A program made the translations under genes and the position numbers. This document shows positions 13,151 to 15,148 of a DNA stretch of 15,148 bases, one piece after another. The notes beneath the pieces are model-generated. The model saw only the letters and a list, made by a program, of their open reading frames with translations, did not search any database and was not told the origin of the DNA. Numbering within the stretch: the first letter of the stretch is position 1; the number at the start of each line of letters is the position of its first letter. The DNA is from CAITSH01 sp945892985 (GTDB lineage Bacteria; Pseudomonadota; Gammaproteobacteria; Burkholderiales; SG8-39): the NCBI GenBank assembly GCA_945892985.1, contig CAMDDU010000074.1:1-15148 (forward strand), read 5' to 3'.

Positions 13151-14014
13151 ATGAATCCAATGACCTACTCCACCCTGGTTTCGAGCGCCAAACTGGCGAC
13201 TCATCTTGACGACCCGCACTGGGTCATCGTTGACTGCCGCCACGACCTCACCGCGCCCGACGCCGGCGAACAAGCCTACGCCAGCGGACACCTGCAAGGC
13301 GCGCACTTCATGCATGCGGACCGCGATCTGGCCGGCCCGGTGAACGGGCGCAACGGCCGCCATCCCCTGCCCGCCGCCGACAGCTTCATGCAAGCGCTGG
13401 GCAAGGCCGGCATCACGCCGGATGCGCAAGTGGTGGCCTACGACGCGCAAGGCGGCATATTCGCCTCGCGCCTGTGGTGGATGCTGCGTCACTGGCTGGG
13501 CCACGAACGCGTTGCCGTACTCGACGGCGGCTGGAACAAATGGGCCGCCGAAGCGCGGCCGCAAAACACCGCGGTACCGCGCCCTGCGACGACCGTCTAT
13601 GCCGCTACGCCGCGCGACAGCGTGATCGACGCCGGCCATGTGCTCGCACACCTGGGCAAGCCCGACATGTTGCTGGTCGATGCGCGCGCCGCGGACCGCT
13701 ATCGCGGCGAAAACGAAACCCTCGATCCAGTCGGCGGCCACATCCCCGGCGCACAGAACCGCTTTTTCCGCGACAACCTCGATGCCGGCGGACAGTTCAA
13801 AAGTGCCGCCACGCTACGCCTCGAGTTCGAACAGCTGCTCGCCAACGCGCCCGCATCGCAGGTGGTGCACCAGTGCGGCTCCGGGGTGACCGCATGCCAC
13901 AACGCCCTCGCCATGGACATTGCCGGCTTCGCCGGGCACAAGGTCTACGCCGGATCATGGAGCGAATGGTGTTCCGACCCGGCGCGGCCGGTGAAAACCG
14001 GGGCGGAACCCTAA
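13151..14014 (+). CDS. sseA: 3-mercaptopyruvate sulfurtransferase (tandem rhodanese)
   Basis: A 287-residue sulfurtransferase with two rhodanese domains, which moves a sulfane sulfur from mercaptopyruvate or thiosulfate to thiol or cyanide acceptors in the cytoplasm. The N-terminal, inactive domain (about 5-135) contains WVIVDCRHDL, YASGHLQGAHFMHADRDLAG and VAVLDGGWNKW. The C-terminal domain (about 150-285) contains LLVDARAADRYRGENETLDP, GHIPGAQNRFF and the active loop CGSGVTACHN with the catalytic Cys242. The loop CGSGVTA is the mercaptopyruvate-type version rather than the thiosulfate (CRKGVTA) type. ATG 13151 and the ATG three codons later are both possible; neither has a good Shine-Dalgarno sequence. 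The gene is bracketed by two palindromic repeats of one family, 33 bp before its start and 10 bp after its stop. Confidence 0.92.
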   Translation: MNPMTYSTLVSSAKLATHLDDPHWVIVDCRHDLTAPDAGEQAYASGHLQGAHFMHADRDLAGPVNGRNGRHPLPAADSFMQALGKAGITPDAQVVAYDAQGGIFASRLWWMLRHWLGHERVAVLDGGWNKWAAEARPQNTAVPRPATTVYAATPRDSVIDAGHVLAHLGKPDMLLVDARAADRYRGENETLDPVGGHIPGAQNRFFRDNLDAGGQFKSAATLRLEFEQLLANAPASQVVHQCGSGVTACHNALAMDIAGFAGHKVYAGSWSEWCSDPARPVKTGAEP

Positions 14015-14024
14015 ACAAACCGCT

Positions 14025-14110
14025 GTCATTGCGAGCGCAGCGAAGCAATCTTGTGGCATTGCTGCGGCCTCTCCATGGCGGCGGGATTGCTTCGCTGCGC
14101 TCACAATGAC
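14025..14110. repeat. palindromic extragenic repeat, copy 2
   Basis: An 86-bp element related to copy 1. The arms GTCATTGCGAGCGCAGCGAA... (14025-14053) and its complement ending CTCACAATGAC (14082-14110) match at 26 of 29 positions by eye, around a 28-base centre. It starts 10 bp after the sseA stop and ends 51 bp before thyA. It could act as a transcription stop or RNA-stabilising hairpin for sseA. Confidence 0.85.
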
Positions 14111-14161
14111 CGATTACTTTATTATTTTGATTATTTCGGGAACCCGTCACCAAAGACAGGC

Positions 14162-14974
14162 ATGCACCAATACCACGACCTGATGCGCCATGTGCTCGAG
14201 CATGGCAACAAGAAATCCGATCGCACCGGCACCGGCACACTGTCGGTGTTCGGCTGGCAGACGCGCTATGACCTTGCGAACGGCTTTCCCGCCGTCACGA
14301 CCAAAAAACTGCACTTCAAATCCATCATCTACGAACTGCTGTGGTTTCTGCGCGGCGAAACCAATGTACGCTGGCTGCAGGAGCGCGGCGTGTCGATCTG
14401 GGACGAGTGGGCCGACGAGAAAGGCGACCTCGGCCCGGTCTATGGTTCGCAATGGCGCAGTTGGCCGACAGCGGACGGCGGCCACATCGACCAGATCGCG
14501 CAGCTGATCAAATCGATTCGCGAAACGCCCGATTCACGCCGACACATCGTCAGCGCCTGGAACCCGGCCGAGATCGACAAGATGAAGTTGCCGCCCTGCC
14601 ACGCCCTGTTCCAGTTTTATGTGGCCCCCTCGACAGATGGCACACCGGGCGTGCTCTCCTGCCAGCTCTACCAGCGCAGCGCCGATATATTTCTTGGCGT
14701 GCCCTTCAACATCGCCTCCTATGCGCTGTTGATGCAAATGGTGGCGCAGGTCACCGGCCTCAAGCCGGGCGAGTTCGTACACACGCTGGGTGACGCCCAC
14801 CTCTACCTCAACCACCTCGACCAGGCGCGCGAACAACTGTCACGCACGCCGAAAAAACCGCCCCAAATGAAGCTCAATCCGCAGGTGAAAGACATCTTCA
14901 GTTTTCAGTACGAGGACTTCACGCTCGAGGGCTACGACCCCGACCCCGGCATCAAGGCACCAATCGCGGTCTGA
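14162..14974 (+). CDS. thyA: thymidylate synthase
   Basis: A 270-residue ThyA, which methylates dUMP to dTMP with 5,10-methylene-tetrahydrofolate and releases dihydrofolate. The start ATG 14162 gives the standard opening MHQYHDLMRHVLEHG; the frame is open back to 14051 but that part crosses the palindromic repeat. Motifs: KSDRTGTGTLSVFG with Arg21 (phosphate contact), WDEWAD (80-85), LGPVYGSQWR (90-99), SRRH (125-128), the active-site Cys146 in LPPCHALFQFYV (same number as in E. coli), and LSCQLYQRSADIFLGVPFNI with the folate/dUMP-binding Asn in FNIASYA. The end PIAV is normal. The ribosome-binding site is weak. Leader bases 14111-14145 are AT-rich and may contain its promoter. No folA follows within the window; an IS5-family element begins 30 bp after the stop. 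Confidence 0.97.
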   Translation: MHQYHDLMRHVLEHGNKKSDRTGTGTLSVFGWQTRYDLANGFPAVTTKKLHFKSIIYELLWFLRGETNVRWLQERGVSIWDEWADEKGDLGPVYGSQWRSWPTADGGHIDQIAQLIKSIRETPDSRRHIVSAWNPAEIDKMKLPPCHALFQFYVAPSTDGTPGVLSCQLYQRSADIFLGVPFNIASYALLMQMVAQVTGLKPGEFVHTLGDAHLYLNHLDQAREQLSRTPKKPPQMKLNPQVKDIFSFQYEDFTLEGYDPDPGIKAPIAV

Positions 14975-15004
14975 AGCTGCGCGACACCAATACCTGAAAC
15001 CTAA

Positions 15005-15148
15005 GGAAACACTGAACAAGTCCGCGCGTCTGTTGTCATATAGCGAGACGCAAACGGGAGGATTGAGAATGAAACAAATGACGCTGGCGGCGGCGAAAGG
15101 ATTCGAGGTACATGGAAGAGCAACGCGCAAAGCGGCGTTTCTGGCGCG
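15005..15148 (+). mobile_element. IS5-family insertion sequence, left end (cut by window edge)
   Basis: The sequence GGAAACACTGAACAAGTC at 15005-15022 resembles the terminal inverted repeat of IS5-group elements, and the four bases before it, CTAA (15001-15004), match the CTAR target site that IS5-family elements duplicate. A transposase start follows 64 bases later in the expected orientation. The right end is outside the window. The element sits immediately behind thyA and does not disrupt it. Confidence 0.75.
15069..15148 (+). CDS. IS5-family transposase, N-terminal fragment
   Basis: The frame opens at ATG 15069 with GGGAGG (15056-15061) seven bases upstream, and runs 26 codons off the window edge. 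The peptide MKQMTLAAAKGFEVHGRATR followed by KAAFLA resembles the start of IS5-group DDE transposases (MxQxTLA...F...xTRRxxFLA). The catalytic residues lie beyond the window, so whether it is intact cannot be judged. Confidence 0.7.
   Translation, partial: MKQMTLAAAKGFEVHGRATRKAAFLA

Noticed and set aside
13019..13741. 240-codon minus-strand frame through the palindrome and sseA
   Set aside because: Antisense to sseA, and its start lies inside that gene; no domain is visible.

Overview
The window looks like a stretch of betaproteobacterial chromosome of fairly high GC content. The main evidence is the minus-strand run xseB - ispA - dxs - folE2 with a divergently oriented Rieske oxygenase gene, together with yajQ, sseA and thyA of typical proteobacterial length. 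I infer the taxonomic call from gene content and protein wording; no database search was run.

Layout. Positions 1-700 hold the remains of toxin-antitoxin type genes: the 3' end of an HTH regulator cut by the window edge, a RelE-like toxin reduced to its C-terminal half, and its antitoxin with a frameshift. Positions 820-1962 encode a secreted PQQ-type sugar dehydrogenase (GSDH family), followed by a strong intrinsic terminator. Positions 2056-2492 are scar tissue: one copy of a 46-bp repeat and the C-terminal remnant of an IS4-type transposase. A membrane protein fused to a spermidine-synthase-like domain lies on the minus strand (2493-4496). It is followed by a roughly 500-bp gene-poor gap that carries the second copy of the 46-bp repeat. 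From 4995 the window is compact: a 5-hydroxyisourate hydrolase, yajQ, a class I glutamine amidotransferase (minus), a retropepsin-like exported aspartic protease (plus, divergent, only 9 bp away), then folE2, dxs, ispA and xseB, all on the minus strand. A possible 33-residue membrane peptide lies upstream of xseB. To the right are a Rieske non-haem iron oxygenase, sseA and thyA on the plus strand. Two palindromic extragenic repeats of one family flank sseA. The window ends inside an IS5-family element inserted just behind thyA.

How the genes relate. dxs and ispA supply the first step of the methylerythritol phosphate pathway and farnesyl diphosphate synthesis. folE2 opens tetrahydrofolate (or other pterin) synthesis, and thyA uses methylene-tetrahydrofolate to make dTMP. 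xseB is the small subunit of exonuclease VII and is probably the first recognised gene of the isoprenoid operon. The remaining genes are individually recognisable but do not form an obvious pathway.

I found no rRNA, tRNA, CRISPR array, phage module or clear new defence system. The more interesting observations are small-scale: the 46-bp repeat pair whose differences look codon-constrained on the minus strand, the candidate small membrane protein ahead of xseB, the two Shine-Dalgarno sequences packed back to back in a 9-bp divergent spacer, and the palindromes around sseA, one of which can fold in two exclusive ways.
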